Notes under the pieces: model-generated
The model's input: the letters and a program-made list of their open reading frames with translations, nothing else
Database searches by the model: none
What the model was told of the DNA's origin: nothing
Part shown: positions 24,157 to 32,225 of the stretch, one piece after another
How the letters are laid out: every line of letters starts with the position of its first letter
Position numbering within the stretch: the stretch's first letter is position 1
NCBI RefSeq assembly: GCF_000384115.1
Contig: NZ_KB913029.1
Span: forward strand, 592,907 to 656,906
Length of the DNA: 64,000 nucleotides
Origin: Sporichthya polymorpha DSM 43042
GTDB taxonomy: Bacteria > Actinomycetota > Actinomycetes > Sporichthyales > Sporichthyaceae
Direction: 5' to 3'
Made by a program: the position numbers and the translations under genes

Positions 24157-24647
24157 GCGTCCGCCCGCCGATAGGTCCCCGACTTACCGCCGGTCTTCTC
24201 CTCGATCCGGATGTCGGTGATCACCGCGCCCTTGTCGACGGCCTTCACCATGTCGACCACCGTGAGCCCGGCGACGGCGACGCAGGTGAGCGCCTCCATC
24301 TCGACGCCGGTGCGGTCGGCGGTGCGGACGGTCGCGGAGATCTCGACCCCGTCGTCGGAGACCGAGAGGTCGACGGTGACGCCGTGGATCGCGAGCGGGT
24401 GGCACAGCGGCACGAGGTCGGGGGTCTTCTTCGCGGCCTGGATGCCGGCGATGCGGGCGACCGCGAGCGCGTCGCCCTTCGGCACGCCCTCGCCGCGGAG
24501 CAGCCCGACGACGGTCGGCGACACGAGCACCCGGCCCGTCGCGGTTGCCTGACGGACCGTCACGTCCTTCGCGGAGACGTCGACCATGCGGGCCTCGCCC
24601 TTGGCGTCGACGTGCGTCAGGCCCTGCTCAGAGGGTGCTGTACTCAT
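24153..24647 (-). CDS. moaC: Cyclic pyranopterin monophosphate synthase accessory protein MoaC (164 aa)
   Basis: Catalyses formation of cyclic pyranopterin monophosphate from the MoaA product in molybdenum-cofactor synthesis. Visible hallmarks are MVDVSAKDVTVRQATATG near the N terminus, KKTPDLVPLCHPL (active-site region), and GVEMEALTCVAVAGLTVVDM. The C-terminal Lys-rich loop EEKTGGKSGTY is also present. Length is typical. It overlaps moeA/glp (4 bp) and mog (4 bp). No moaA or moaE gene is in the window, so the pathway is completed elsewhere. Confidence 0.95.
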   Translation of the reverse strand: MSTAPSEQGLTHVDAKGEARMVDVSAKDVTVRQATATGRVLVSPTVVGLLRGEGVPKGDALAVARIAGIQAAKKTPDLVPLCHPLAIHGVTVDLSVSDDGVEISATVRTADRTGVEMEALTCVAVAGLTVVDMVKAVDKGAVITDIRIEEKTGGKSGTYRRADA

Positions 24648-25885
24648 GCGGGGGCTCCGAACCGAAGGATGTTGACCTGTTCGCCGGCCTTGACCTCGGT
24701 CACGTCCTCGGGCACGACGATGAAGCAGTTCGACTGCGCGAGGCCCGCGAGCAGGTGCGAGCCCGGGCCGCCGACCGGCCGGACCTCGGGCAGCCCGTAA
24801 GCGCCGGAGGGGACGACCCAGCCGCGCAGAAACTGCGTCTTGCCGGCGGGCGAGGTGAGGTCGACCGAGAGCGTCGCCTGCGTCATCGGCCGCCGCTCGG
24901 GCGTCAGGCCGCGCAGCCGGCGGATCGCCGGGCGCACGAACACCTCGAACGAGACGTACGAGGAGACCGGATTGCCGGGGAGGGTGAAGATCGGCGTCCC
25001 GGTGCCGAAGCGGCCGTCGCCGCCGATGAACCCGAAGCCCTGCGGCTTGCCGGGGTTCATCTTGATGCCCTCGAAGTCGACGGTGCCGAGCTGCGAGAGC
25101 ACGCCCTTGACCACGTCGTACGCGCCGGCGCTCACGCCGCCCGAGGTGATGATCAGGTCGGCGCGGGTGGTCTGCTCCTCGATCGTGGCGAGGACGGCGT
25201 CCTCGTCGTCGTGGACCATCCCGACGCGGTACGCGACGGCGCCGGCCTCGCGCGCGGCGGCGGCGAGCATGTAGCTGTTCGACTCGTAGATCTGCCCCGG
25301 GCCGAGGGGGTTGCCCGCCTCGACGAGCTCACTGCCGGTGGAGATGACGACGACGCGCGGCCGCGGATGTACCTCGACGCGGCCGACGCCGATCGCGGCG
25401 AGCAGCCCGACCTGCGCGGACCCGAGTTCGGTGCCGGCGGCGAGCAGCGCCTGCCCGATCGCGACGTCGCTGCCACGGACGCGGATGAACTGGCCCTCCC
25501 CCGGCTCGGCCTGGATCGAGACGCGGGTGGTGCCGCGGTCGGTCTGCTCGACGGGGACGATCGCCTCGGCGCCCTCGGGCACCGGGGCGCCGGTCATGAT
25601 CCGGGCGCAGGTGCCCGGCTTGATCACCTTGCTCGAGACGGCGCCGGCGGCGATGTCGTCGATGACGTCGAGCTCGGCCGGGAACTCGGGCGAGGCGCCG
25701 GTGACGTCGGCCATCCGGACGGCGTAGCCGTCCATCGCCGAGTTGTCCCACGGCGGGAGGTCGAGCGGAGCGTGGACGTCGTTCGCCAACAGGCACCCGT
25801 GCGCCTCGGTGAGCGGGACGTCGAGCACCGGCATCGGCGTCAGCTGACCCAGGACGTGGACGAGGTACTCCTCGACGGACCTCAC
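24644..25885 (-). CDS. glp: MoeA/gephyrin-family protein, probably Glp (413 aa)
   Basis: MoeA proteins insert molybdate into adenylated molybdopterin. The sequence shows PPWDNSAMDGYAVR, GAPVPEGAEAIVPVEQT, VISTGSELVEAG, SGGVSAGAYDVVKG and LPGNPVSSYVSFEVFVRPAI, covering all MoeA domains. In corynebacteria the paralogue in this same neighbourhood, Glp, binds FtsZ and the membrane protein GLPR rather than serving only in cofactor synthesis. The nearby SepX/GLPR-like gene makes that role likely here. GTG start at 25885 overlaps galU by 4 bp. Whether it retains enzymatic MoeA activity cannot be read from the sequence. Confidence 0.9.
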   Translation of the reverse strand: MRSVEEYLVHVLGQLTPMPVLDVPLTEAHGCLLANDVHAPLDLPPWDNSAMDGYAVRMADVTGASPEFPAELDVIDDIAAGAVSSKVIKPGTCARIMTGAPVPEGAEAIVPVEQTDRGTTRVSIQAEPGEGQFIRVRGSDVAIGQALLAAGTELGSAQVGLLAAIGVGRVEVHPRPRVVVISTGSELVEAGNPLGPGQIYESNSYMLAAAAREAGAVAYRVGMVHDDEDAVLATIEEQTTRADLIITSGGVSAGAYDVVKGVLSQLGTVDFEGIKMNPGKPQGFGFIGGDGRFGTGTPIFTLPGNPVSSYVSFEVFVRPAIRRLRGLTPERRPMTQATLSVDLTSPAGKTQFLRGWVVPSGAYGLPEVRPVGGPGSHLLAGLAQSNCFIVVPEDVTEVKAGEQVNILRFGAPA

Positions 25886-26808
25886 GGCGCGATCTCCCCC
25901 GTCCCGAGTTCCTTGGCGACGAAGTCGGCGAGCCAGGAGCGGAACTCCGGCCCGAGGTCCTCGCGCTCGCAGGCGAGGCGGACGATCGTGCGCAGGTAGT
26001 CCTGCCGGTCGCCGGTGTCGTAGCGGCGGCCGCGGAACACGACCGCGTGCACGGGCCCGCCGCCGTCCCCGTGCGCGAGCGAGCGGAGCGCGTCGGTGAT
26101 CTGGATCTCGCCGCCCCGGCCCGGCGGGGTCCGGCGCAGGACGTCGAAGACGGCCGGCTCGATGACGTAGCGGCCGATGATCGCGAGGTTGCTCGGAGCC
26201 TCCTCGCGCGGCGGCTTCTCGACCAGGTCGGTGACGCGGACGAGGTCCTCGGAGTCGGTCGGCTCAATCGCGGCGCAGCCGTAGAGGTGGATCTGCTCGG
26301 GCGCGACCTCCATCAGCGCGATGACGCTGCCCCCGTAGCGGGTCTGCGCGTCGATCATGCGCGTGAGGAGCGGGTCGCGGGGGTCGATGAGGTCGTCGCC
26401 GAGGAGCACCGCGAACGGCTCGTCGCCGACGTGCTCGGCCGCGCAGAGGATCGCGTGCCCGAGCCCCTTCGGCTCGCCCTGGCGGACGTAGTGCATGGTC
26501 GCGAGGTCGTTGGAGGCCTGGACCTTCGCCAGCGTGGCCTCGTCCCCCTTCTCCGCGAGCTTGGTCTCGAGCTCGTAGTTGCGGTCGAAGTGGTCCTCGA
26601 GGGCCCGCTTGCTCCGCCCGGTGATCATGAGGACGTCACGCAGGCCGGCGGAGACCGCCTCCTCGACGACGTACTCGATCGCGGGCTTGTCGACGACCGG
26701 AAGCATCTCCTTCGGGGTCGCCTTGGTCGCGGGGAGGAACCGCGTGCCCAGGCCGGCGGCCGGGATGACGGCCTTGGTCATGCGGGCCGGGGTCATGCGG
26801 GAGGTCAT
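25882..26808 (-). CDS. galU: UTP--glucose-1-phosphate uridylyltransferase (308 aa)
   Basis: Makes UDP-glucose for cell-wall polysaccharide and trehalose synthesis. The nucleotide-binding start VIPAAGLGTRFLPATKATPKE (residues 14-34), DKPAIEYVVEEA, GHAILCAAEHVGDEPF, VLLGDDLID and the sugar-binding region LVEKPPREEAPSNLAIIGRY are all present. Length is normal. Three in-frame ATGs lie at the start (26808, 26796 and 26781); I give the longest. It heads the operon galU-glp-moaC-mog-rimJ-sepX and is divergent from the cyclo-ligase gene over a 96-bp gap. Confidence 0.96.
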   Translation of the reverse strand: MTSRMTPARMTKAVIPAAGLGTRFLPATKATPKEMLPVVDKPAIEYVVEEAVSAGLRDVLMITGRSKRALEDHFDRNYELETKLAEKGDEATLAKVQASNDLATMHYVRQGEPKGLGHAILCAAEHVGDEPFAVLLGDDLIDPRDPLLTRMIDAQTRYGGSVIALMEVAPEQIHLYGCAAIEPTDSEDLVRVTDLVEKPPREEAPSNLAIIGRYVIEPAVFDVLRRTPPGRGGEIQITDALRSLAHGDGGGPVHAVVFRGRRYDTGDRQDYLRTIVRLACEREDLGPEFRSWLADFVAKELGTGEIAP

Positions 26809-26904
26809 GCCCGCAGGCTACCGAGCAGGACCGGCATGACGCGGGTGCCGCTCGTACGGAAGGATTTGATCGGCGCCCGGAGCGGCCCGGGGGACGGAGG
26901 CGAG

Positions 26905-27543
26905 ATGGCGGTTGGCGGTGCAACCGGGTCTCAAGATGACGTGGATGCCGCCAAATCCGCCCTGCGCGCCCGGATCCTCGCCGACCGTCGCGCCCTCGAC
27001 CCCGCGGCCCTCACGGCGGCGGCCGACACGATCCGCGACCACGCCCTGACCGCCCTCGCCGCGCTTCCGGTGCAGGTCAGCGGACCGGCGCGCACCGTCG
27101 CCCTCTACGTCTCGACCGGCACCGAGCCCGGGACCCGGCCCCTGCTGGAGGCCCTGCGAACCGCCGGCACGCGCGTCCTGCTCCCGGCTCTGCGGGCCGA
27201 CCTCGACCTGGACTGGGGCGCCTACGCCGGCCCGGACGCCCTCGTCCCCGGCCCGCGGGGCACCGTCGAGCCGGCCGGGCCGAACACCGCCGCCCTCGCC
27301 GAGGCGGACGTCGTCCTCGTCCCCGGCCTCGCCGCCGACCGGGCCGGGCACCGACTCGGTCGCGGCGGCGGCTCCTACGACCGCGCGCTGCGCGCCGCGC
27401 ACCCGGCGGCGCGGGTCGCCGTCGTCCTGCACGCCGGGGAGCTGCTCGAGTCCGTGCCGGCCGCGGCGCACGATGCGCCCGTCGACGCCGTCCTCACCCC
27501 CGCGGGCTGGACCCGCGTCGGCGCGACCGGGGAGGCGCCGTGA
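26905..27543 (+). CDS. 5-formyltetrahydrofolate cyclo-ligase (212 aa)
   Basis: Converts 5-formyl-THF to 5,10-methenyl-THF with ATP, recovering a storage folate. The family pattern is ALRARILADRRALDP near the N terminus, YVSTGTEPGT, the Mg-ATP loop LGRGGGSYDRAL (about residues 151-162) and the C-terminal VDAVLTPAGW. ATG at 26905 follows GGGGGACGGAGG. The final GTGA overlaps the antiporter start. The divergent arrangement with galU is widespread in actinobacteria. Confidence 0.93.
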   Translation: MAVGGATGSQDDVDAAKSALRARILADRRALDPAALTAAADTIRDHALTALAALPVQVSGPARTVALYVSTGTEPGTRPLLEALRTAGTRVLLPALRADLDLDWGAYAGPDALVPGPRGTVEPAGPNTAALAEADVVLVPGLAADRAGHRLGRGGGSYDRALRAAHPAARVAVVLHAGELLESVPAAAHDAPVDAVLTPAGWTRVGATGEAP

Positions 27544-29072
27544 TCCTCGGCGCCGGCGGCGGGGGCGAGGGCGCCCTGACCCTGGACGAACTCAACATCG
27601 GCCTGCTCCTCGGGTCGTCGGTGCTAATCGTGGCGATCGTCGCGATCCGGCTCGCGAGCCGGACGTCGCTGCCGAGCCTCCTGCTCTACCTCGGCCTGGG
27701 CGTCCTGCTCGGGCAGGACGTCATCGGCATCGAGTTCAGCGACGACGTCCTCACCCGGACCCTCGGCTACGCCGCCCTCGTGATCATCCTGGCCGAGGGC
27801 GGCATCACGACGAACTGGTCGACCATGCGGCCGGTCGTGCCGGCCGCCGCGTTGCTGGCGACGATCGGCGTCGGCGTGTCCGTGATGATCACCGGGACGG
27901 CCGCGCACTACCTGCTCGACCTGAACTGGCAGGTCTCGTTCCTGCTCGCCGCGATCGTGTCCTCGACCGACGCGGCGGCGGTCTTCTCCGTGCTGCGCCT
28001 GCTGACCGTGCGCCCGAAACTCGTGGGCCTGCTCGAGGCCGAGTCCGGGTTCAACGACGCCCCGGTCGTCATCCTCACCGTGGCGCTGTCGACGACCGAC
28101 GCGTTCGGGGCGGGCGATTTGCCCAGCCTGCTCGGGCTGCTGGTCTACGAGCTCAGCGTCGGCCTCGTCGTCGGGGTCGTCGTCGGGTTCGTCGGCGCGG
28201 CGGGCGTGCGCCGGCTCGCCCTGCCCTCCTCGGGTCTGTACCCGATCGCGGTGCTCGCGCTGGCGGTGCTCGCCTACAGCGGGGCCTCGATGATCCACGC
28301 CAGCGGCTTCCTCGCGGTCTACATCGCGGCCGTGATCCTCGGGAACTCGCGGTTGCCGCACCGGCCCGCGACGCGCGGCTTCGTCGAGGGTCTCGCCTGG
28401 CTGGCGCAGATCGGGCTGTTCGTCCTGCTCGGCCTGCTGGTCTCCCCCGACGAACTCGGCTCGGACGTGCTGCCCGCGATCGCGGTCGGGTTCGTGCTGC
28501 TGTTCGTCGCCCGGCCGGCCGCGGTGTTCGCCTCGACGGTCTGGTTCCGGATGCCGTGGGCGGAACAGGCCTTCCTGTCCTGGGCCGGCCTGCGCGGGGC
28601 GGTGCCGATCGTCATCGCGACGATCCCGGTCGTCGAGGGCGTGCCGGACAACGAGCGGCTGTTCAACATCGTCTTCGTCCTCGCCGTCATCTACACCCTG
28701 CTGCAGGGGCCGACGCTGCCGCTGGCTGCCCGGCGGCTCGGGGTGGTGGCCGAGGCCGAACCCGTCGACCTGGACCTGGAGGCCGCGCCGCTCGAGCGCC
28801 TGGGCGCCCAGGTCCTCCAGATGCGGGTGCCGCCGGAGTCGAAGATGCACGGCGTCGAGGTGTTCGAGCTCCGGCTGCCGCAGGGGGCGAGCGTGTCGCT
28901 CATCGTGCGGGGCGGCCAGTCGCTGGTCCCGGGCGGGACGACCCGGATCCAGCGGGGCGACGAGCTGCTCGTCGTCACCCCGACGGCGATCCGCCGAGCC
29001 ACCGAGGAGCGCCTGCGGGCGGTGAGTGAGCACGGTCGCCTGGCCGGCTGGGTGGACCAGAACCGCCCCTAG
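27540..29072 (+). CDS. Cation/proton antiporter, CPA1 NhaP2/CvrA type, with RCK_C domain (510 aa)
   Basis: Exchanges K+ or Na+ for protons across the membrane. About twelve helices fill residues 15-410, including the ion-binding stretch AAIVSSTDAAAVFSVLR (near residue 142) and EAESGFNDAPVVILTVAL. A cytosolic TrkA-C/RCK_C domain occupies about 420-500 (VPPESKMHGVEVFELRLPQG and GDELLVVTP), which usually senses nucleotides or ions. GTG start at 27540 overlaps the cyclo-ligase stop by 4 bp. Ion preference cannot be told from sequence alone. Confidence 0.9.
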   Translation: MILGAGGGGEGALTLDELNIGLLLGSSVLIVAIVAIRLASRTSLPSLLLYLGLGVLLGQDVIGIEFSDDVLTRTLGYAALVIILAEGGITTNWSTMRPVVPAAALLATIGVGVSVMITGTAAHYLLDLNWQVSFLLAAIVSSTDAAAVFSVLRLLTVRPKLVGLLEAESGFNDAPVVILTVALSTTDAFGAGDLPSLLGLLVYELSVGLVVGVVVGFVGAAGVRRLALPSSGLYPIAVLALAVLAYSGASMIHASGFLAVYIAAVILGNSRLPHRPATRGFVEGLAWLAQIGLFVLLGLLVSPDELGSDVLPAIAVGFVLLFVARPAAVFASTVWFRMPWAEQAFLSWAGLRGAVPIVIATIPVVEGVPDNERLFNIVFVLAVIYTLLQGPTLPLAARRLGVVAEAEPVDLDLEAAPLERLGAQVLQMRVPPESKMHGVEVFELRLPQGASVSLIVRGGQSLVPGGTTRIQRGDELLVVTPTAIRRATEERLRAVSEHGRLAGWVDQNRP

Positions 29073-29119
29073 CGTGCACAATTAGCAGTCTCAGCCGGAG
29101 AGTGCCAGGAGGAACGTCG

Positions 29120-29437
29120 GTGCCGACCTACCAGTACGCGTGCACGGAGTGCGGGCACGAGTTCGAGGCCGTGCAGAAGTTCAGCGACAGCGCCCTGACC
29201 GAGTGCCCGAACTGCACCGGCAAGCTCCGCAAGGTCTTCTCCGCGGTGGGCGTCGTCTTCAAGGGCTCGGGCTTCTACCGGACCGACTCCCGCTCCTCGA
29301 ACGGCTCGTCCTCGTCCTCGTCGACGTCGTCGTCGAGCTCCTCGGACAGCTCGTCCAGCTCGTCCAGCTCGTCCAGCGACTCCACGAGCTCGTCCGCGGC
29401 CGGCTCGTCGTCCCCGAAGAGCGAGTCCGCGGCCTGA
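29120..29437 (+). CDS. FmdB-family zinc-ribbon protein with Ser-rich tail (105 aa)
   Basis: Residues 1-45 form the FmdB putative regulatory zinc ribbon: PTYQYACTECGHEFEAVQKF followed by LTECPNCTGKLRKV, giving two CxxC pairs. From about residue 58 the protein is nearly all Ser with some Asp and Thr, encoded in part by repeated AGCTCGTCC units around 29348-29378. FmdB proteins are small, often near the cyclo-ligase and MscL genes in actinobacteria, and have no settled function. GTG start at 29120 has AGGAGG upstream. The Ser tail is probably disordered. Confidence 0.9.
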   Translation: MPTYQYACTECGHEFEAVQKFSDSALTECPNCTGKLRKVFSAVGVVFKGSGFYRTDSRSSNGSSSSSSTSSSSSSDSSSSSSSSSSDSTSSSAAGSSSPKSESAA

Positions 29438-29503
29438 CCCTGGCTCGTCGGCCTGTGGACAACTCGGGGGTCTGACCTCCGGGCGGGGCTAATCTCCTCG
29501 CCC

Positions 29504-30337
29504 ATGACCGACACGAGCATTCCCTCCGACGTCCGCGCCGACATCGGCGTCATCGGCGGGTCGGGGCTGTACGAGTTCCTCGACGAAGCCGTTGCCGTCG
29601 ACGTCTCGACCCCGTACGGGCCGCCGAGCGACCCGCTCGTCATCGGCGAGATCGCGGGACGCCGGGTGGCCTTCCTGCCCCGGCACGGCGCGGACCACCG
29701 GTGGCTCCCGCACCGCATTCCCTACCGGGCGAACCTCTGGGCGCTGCGGGCGGTCGGGGTGCGGCAGGTGCTGGCACCGGCGGCGGTGGGGTCGCTGACG
29801 CACGAGCTGCCGATCGGGGCGCTCGTCGTGCCCGACCAGGTGCTCGACCGGACCTCGGGCCGCGACCGGACCTACTTCGACGGGCCGCCCGCCGGGGTCG
29901 TGCACGTCGGGTTCGCGGATCCGTACTGCCCGGCCGGGCGCGCGGCCGCGCTCAAGGCCTCGGCGGCGTCGGGCTGGCCGGCCGCCGACGGCGCGACGCT
30001 CGTCGTGATCGACGGCCCGCGGTTCTCCAGCCGCGCCGAGTCGCAGTGGTACGCCGCCGCCGGCGCGCGGATCATCGGGATGACCGGGATGCCCGAGGCA
30101 GCACTCGCTCGAGAGCTCGCGCTCTGCTACACCCCGATGGCGTTGGTGACCGACCTCGACGCCGGGATCGAGACCGGCGAGGGCGTCACGATGGCCGAGG
30201 TCTTCGCCGTGTTCAAGGAGAACGTCGGCCGCCTGCGGACGGTGCTGATGGACGTCGTCGCCGCGCTGCCGACCGAGCGCACCTGCGCGTGCGGGTCCGC
30301 GCTCGACGGGCTGAACCTCGGGATCGAGCTGCCGTGA
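29504..30337 (+). CDS. mtnP: S-methyl-5'-thioadenosine phosphorylase (277 aa)
   Basis: Cleaves methylthioadenosine to adenine and methylthioribose-1-phosphate in methionine salvage. The phosphate-binding GVIGGSGLYEF (residues about 15-25), LPRHGADHRWLPHRIPYRAN, VIDGPRFSSRAESQWYAAAG and the substrate region IIGMTGMPEAALARELALCY are all visible. Length is typical for the trimeric PNP/MTAP family. Specificity between MTA and other purine nucleosides is hard to fix by eye. The stop overlaps the next gene's GTG by 4 bp. Confidence 0.9.
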   Translation: MTDTSIPSDVRADIGVIGGSGLYEFLDEAVAVDVSTPYGPPSDPLVIGEIAGRRVAFLPRHGADHRWLPHRIPYRANLWALRAVGVRQVLAPAAVGSLTHELPIGALVVPDQVLDRTSGRDRTYFDGPPAGVVHVGFADPYCPAGRAAALKASAASGWPAADGATLVVIDGPRFSSRAESQWYAAAGARIIGMTGMPEAALARELALCYTPMALVTDLDAGIETGEGVTMAEVFAVFKENVGRLRTVLMDVVAALPTERTCACGSALDGLNLGIELP

Positions 30338-31017
30338 GGTCGCCCGGTGGGAGGTCCGCGCGGTCGGCGGGCGGGGGACCACTGACGTCGACGCCGCGGA
30401 TGCTGCTCGCGCGGTACCGGGGTGTGCTCGCCGGCTCGTGCGCCGGGGTGGCGGTGCTCGCGGCGCTGCCGGTGCTGGCGCCCGGGCCCGATCCGACGGT
30501 GCCGGTGCTGGTGGCGGCACGGGACCTGCGCTGGGGCGTCCCGCTCGGCGCGGACGACATCGTCGTCGCGGCGTTGCCGGCGGACGCGGTGCCCGACGGG
30601 GCGCTGACCGAGGCGTCCGCGGCGCGCGGGCGGCTGCTCACCTCACCGGTGCGGCGGGGCGAGGCGATCACCGACGTCCGGCTCGTGGGGCCGGCGACGG
30701 TGGAGCCGGGACTGCTCGCGGTCGGCGTGCGGATCGCGGACGCCGGCATGGCCGCGGTGCTGCGCGCCGGCGCGGTGGTGGACGTGCTCGCGGCCGCACG
30801 CGACGAGGGCTTCGACCGCCCGGTCGGACTGGGCACGGCCGAGGTCGTGGCCAGCGGAGTGCGCGTGCTCGCCGTGCCGAACGCGCGCCGTACGAGCCTT
30901 GACGGCGCTCTCGTTCTCGTCGCCGCGAGTGAGGCGCAGGCCTCACGATTGGCGGCCGCCGGCGCGACGCGTCACCTTTCCGTGGCGCTCCGTACCGATA
31001 GCGTGGGGTCGCCCTGA
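30334..31017 (+). CDS. SAF-domain membrane-anchored protein, CpaB/RcpC-like (227 aa)
   Basis: One N-terminal membrane helix (about residues 30-52, VLAGSCAGVAVLAALPVLA) is followed by a SAF domain (VPVLVAARDLRWGVPLGADD to LLTSPVRRGEAITDVRLV), the fold found in Flp-pilus assembly proteins CpaB/RcpC. A C-terminal RcpC-like half ends near residue 215. No other pilus genes are nearby, and in actinobacteria this stand-alone gene recurs between MTA phosphorylase and MscL, so a pilus role is uncertain. GTG start at 30334 overlaps mtnP by 4 bp. Confidence 0.8.
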   Translation: MRSPGGRSARSAGGGPLTSTPRMLLARYRGVLAGSCAGVAVLAALPVLAPGPDPTVPVLVAARDLRWGVPLGADDIVVAALPADAVPDGALTEASAARGRLLTSPVRRGEAITDVRLVGPATVEPGLLAVGVRIADAGMAAVLRAGAVVDVLAAARDEGFDRPVGLGTAEVVASGVRVLAVPNARRTSLDGALVLVAASEAQASRLAAAGATRHLSVALRTDSVGSP

Positions 31018-31055
31018 CGGGCCGACAGATTCCCCTCTAGTCGCTGGGAGCAGCT

Positions 31056-31466
31056 GTGATCAAGGGTTTTCGTGACTTCCTGATGCGCGGAAACGTCGTC
31101 GACCTCGCCGTCGCTGTCGTCATCGGCACCGCGTTCACCGCGCTCGTGACCGCGTTCACCAAGTCGTTCATCGACCCGATCATCAAGGTCGTGATGGGTG
31201 GTGGTGTCACCGGCGGCACGGTCAAGCTCGACGACGAGAACCGACTGCTCTTCGGCGACTTCACGAACGCGCTGATCACGTTCGTCATCACGGCGGCCGT
31301 CGTCTACTTCATCTTCGTGCTGCCGTTGAAGACGCTGAACGAGAAGCGTCAGCGCGGCGAGGTCGCCGAGCCGGAGCCGGCCGCGATCCCGGACGACGTC
31401 CTGTTGCTGCAGGAGATCCGCGACCTGCTCGCGAACCGCGCTCCCGGGTCGGGTTCGATCCGCTAG
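31056..31466 (+). CDS. mscL: Large-conductance mechanosensitive channel MscL (136 aa)
   Basis: A pentameric emergency release valve in the cytoplasmic membrane that opens on hypo-osmotic shock. It begins [20 protein letters not shown], the amphipathic helix and first membrane helix, with the pore-lining Gly/Ala pattern in [13 protein letters not shown]2 is [20 protein letters not shown], and a charged C-terminal helix contains [12 protein letters not shown] start at 31056; length is normal. It follows the SAF-protein gene by 38 bp on the same strand. Confidence 0.96.
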   Translation: MIKGFRDFLMRGNVVDLAVAVVIGTAFTALVTAFTKSFIDPIIKVVMGGGVTGGTVKLDDENRLLFGDFTNALITFVITAAVVYFIFVLPLKTLNEKRQRGEVAEPEPAAIPDDVLLLQEIRDLLANRAPGSGSIR

Positions 31467-31481
31467 CTGTACTCCCCGGCG

Positions 31482-31637
31482 CTACGCGGTCGCCGGCGCC
31501 TGGCCCTCGGCGGAGTCCGCCGTGGGCCGCTCGGCGGCGCGGGTGCGCTGGGTGAGGTGCCGGGACTCGATGTCGGCGAGGAAGAAGACGAGCGCCAGCA
31601 TCAGGAACGGCATGACGACGGCGAAGGCGACGCTCAC
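31482..31637 (-). CDS. Small membrane protein coupled to the STAS gene (51 aa)
   Basis: A 51-codon gene starting GTG at 31637, overlapping the STAS-gene stop by 4 bp (GTGA). It has one strong membrane helix (residues 2-22, FAVVMPFLMLALVFFLAD) followed by a charged cytoplasmic tail (RHLTQRTRAAERPTADSAEG). I do not recognise a family. The exact overlap with the STAS gene and clean topology argue it is real. It might anchor or localise the STAS protein at the membrane, which is inference. Confidence 0.6.
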   Translation of the reverse strand: MSVAFAVVMPFLMLALVFFLADIESRHLTQRTRAAERPTADSAEGQAPATA

Positions 31638-32026
31638 GAGGCGACCGCCGGAGCCTCGGCACCGCGGCCGGCCGGAACGGCGGCGCGGCCCTTGCCGCGC
31701 AGGGCGGCCTCGACGTCGGTGTAGCACGGCAGCGACGTGCACAGGCCGGTGATCTCCAGCAGGCGGCGCACGATCGGCGACGGGCCGGCCATCCGCATCC
31801 ACGTGCCGACCGCGATCGAGCGACGGCCGAGGTTGGCCATCGTGCGCAGGCAGGCGAGGTCGCAGAAGGTGACCTCGGAACAGTCGAGAACGATGCCCGT
31901 GGGGCGCGCACGCAGCACGTCGAGCAGCTGGGTGTGCAGGGTGGCGGCGCGGCTCAGGTCGTAGTCGCCGGACAGCGCCACGACGACCACACCACCAGCG
32001 CGGCGGACCGCGAAGTTGGCGTCCAC
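31634..32026 (-). CDS. STAS-domain protein, anti-sigma factor antagonist-like (130 aa)
   Basis: Residues about 5-105 form a STAS fold: VVVVALSGDYDLSRAATLHT, then GIVLDCSEVTFCDLACLRTM and the C-terminal helix region. In SpoIIAA-type antagonists the position after the Asp of the D-S motif is a phosphorylatable Ser or Thr. Here the block is FCDLACLR, with Leu at that place, so classical phospho-switching by an anti-sigma kinase looks impossible. It may be a locked binder or have another role. GTG start at 32026. No anti-sigma kinase or sigma factor is adjacent; the next gene downstream is a 51-residue membrane protein overlapping by 4 bp. Confidence 0.85.
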   Translation of the reverse strand: MDANFAVRRAGGVVVVALSGDYDLSRAATLHTQLLDVLRARPTGIVLDCSEVTFCDLACLRTMANLGRRSIAVGTWMRMAGPSPIVRRLLEITGLCTSLPCYTDVEAALRGKGRAAVPAGRGAEAPAVAS

Positions 32027-32225
32027 GGCTCCTCATTTCTTGGCGGGTACTGGCGGGCAAGGAGCAAGACAGGTCTTCATGATGTGGCGACACGCCGACG
32101 CGGGTTCGGGCTTTCTCATCGCCTTGGACGGCACTTTGCACGGCGTGACGGACGCCGGAACCAAAGCGGACAATCCCGGCATTGACGGTCACTGAGCGCG
32201 ACGAGGCAAGCGCGACCGGTGCTCG

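Noticed and set aside
29348-29420. Ser-rich tail of the FmdB protein as a frameshift artefact
   Set aside because: The zinc-ribbon frame runs into the Ser-rich tail without interruption, and Ser-rich tails are common in actinobacterial FmdB proteins.
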